64,000 nt of DNA from positions 496,001 through 560,000 of the forward strand of contig OY723260.1 in the NCBI GenBank assembly GCA_963210315.1. Reading direction: 5' to 3'. This document shows positions 63,766-64,000 of this stretch, one piece after another; position 1 is the stretch's first letter, and the number at the start of each line of letters is the position of its first letter. The position numbers were made by a program, and so were the translations under genes. The stretch is from Rhynchopus euleeides (taxonomy: Eukaryota > Euglenozoa > Diplonemea > Diplonemida > Diplonemidae). The notes under the pieces are model-generated. The model was not told the origin of the DNA, searched no databases, and saw nothing but the letters and a program-made list of their open reading frames with translations.

Positions 63766-64000
63766 TGTGTTGGTGGGAGTGTGTGTGGTGGAGGGGGAAC
63801 GGAGAGGCCTCCCTGATATGGGATGCAGTCTGGCCCGCCCTGTCGTGTGGGGTGGTGTGTGTGTGTGTAGTGATGGTGGTCTTAAGTGGGTAACCCTGTG
63901 CGGAGCTGTGTGCGTGTGCACCACGGACTAGTCGCCCGGACGACTAGTCGGGACGACGGGTGAAATGACGACGGGTGAAACGACGGGTGGCACCCGTCGA
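63766..64000. other. Upstream region with short palindromes
   Basis: GGACTAGTCGCCCGGACGACTAGTC and CGACGGGTG repeats lie at 63925-64000. No gene is visible. Confidence 0.5.

Overview
The window looks like nuclear DNA of a GC-rich protist. Genes are well separated. Single-exon genes sit beside genes with short GT-AG introns. There are no operons, no ribosome-binding sites and no bacterial-style gene packing. The protein set is eukaryotic: two Patched-like RND proteins, a SPRY-domain protein, receptor-type and multi-pass nucleotide cyclase homologues, a GT54 N-acetylglucosaminyltransferase, two flavin oxidases, an R2-like retroelement and a hAT-like transposon. The cysteine-rich surface modules and dCache cyclases would suit a diplonemid or another euglenozoan. 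I see no rRNA, tRNA or spliced-leader gene that would confirm this, so the taxonomic call is tentative (about 0.4).

Layout. 0-10 kb: two nearly identical Patched-like genes (the first cut by the window edge) flank a SPRY gene, all on the minus strand; the complete copy has one in-frame 171-nt intron. 10-15.6 kb: no gene, but a 367-bp tandem duplication with a foldable core, 10-bp and 31-bp satellites and dispersed repeats. 15.6-20.3 kb: a frameshifted cysteine-rich membrane protein and a broken two-domain cyclase pseudogene. 20.3-23.8 kb: repeats. 23.8-30 kb: a long intact retroelement ORF with reverse transcriptase, restriction-like endonuclease and three OTU-like modules. 30.4-34.3 kb: a BBE-type flavin oxidase and a GT54 glycosyltransferase. 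34.3-37.2 kb: G-rich repeats and a foldback element. 37.2-39.8 kb: a four-exon gene of unknown function, probably mitochondrial. 39.8-45 kb: repeats, including two 31-bp satellites. 45-60.65 kb: a dCache cyclase-homologue gene split by a 12.8-kb TA-bounded insertion full of nested mobile elements, including a hAT-like transposon. 62.3-63.8 kb: a DAO-family amine oxidase.

The main observation is the split cyclase gene. Its first 64 codons lie at 60458-60649 and the rest at 44991-47656. Removing the material between the two flanking TA dinucleotides joins the halves in frame. At least six other inverted-repeat elements here, some nested inside that insertion, are also bounded by TA, and most of them have runs of G or C at or near the ends. 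All six introns I could place start with GTATG. Three satellites, two of them related to each other, have the same 31-bp period, and two of these contain an orientation switch.
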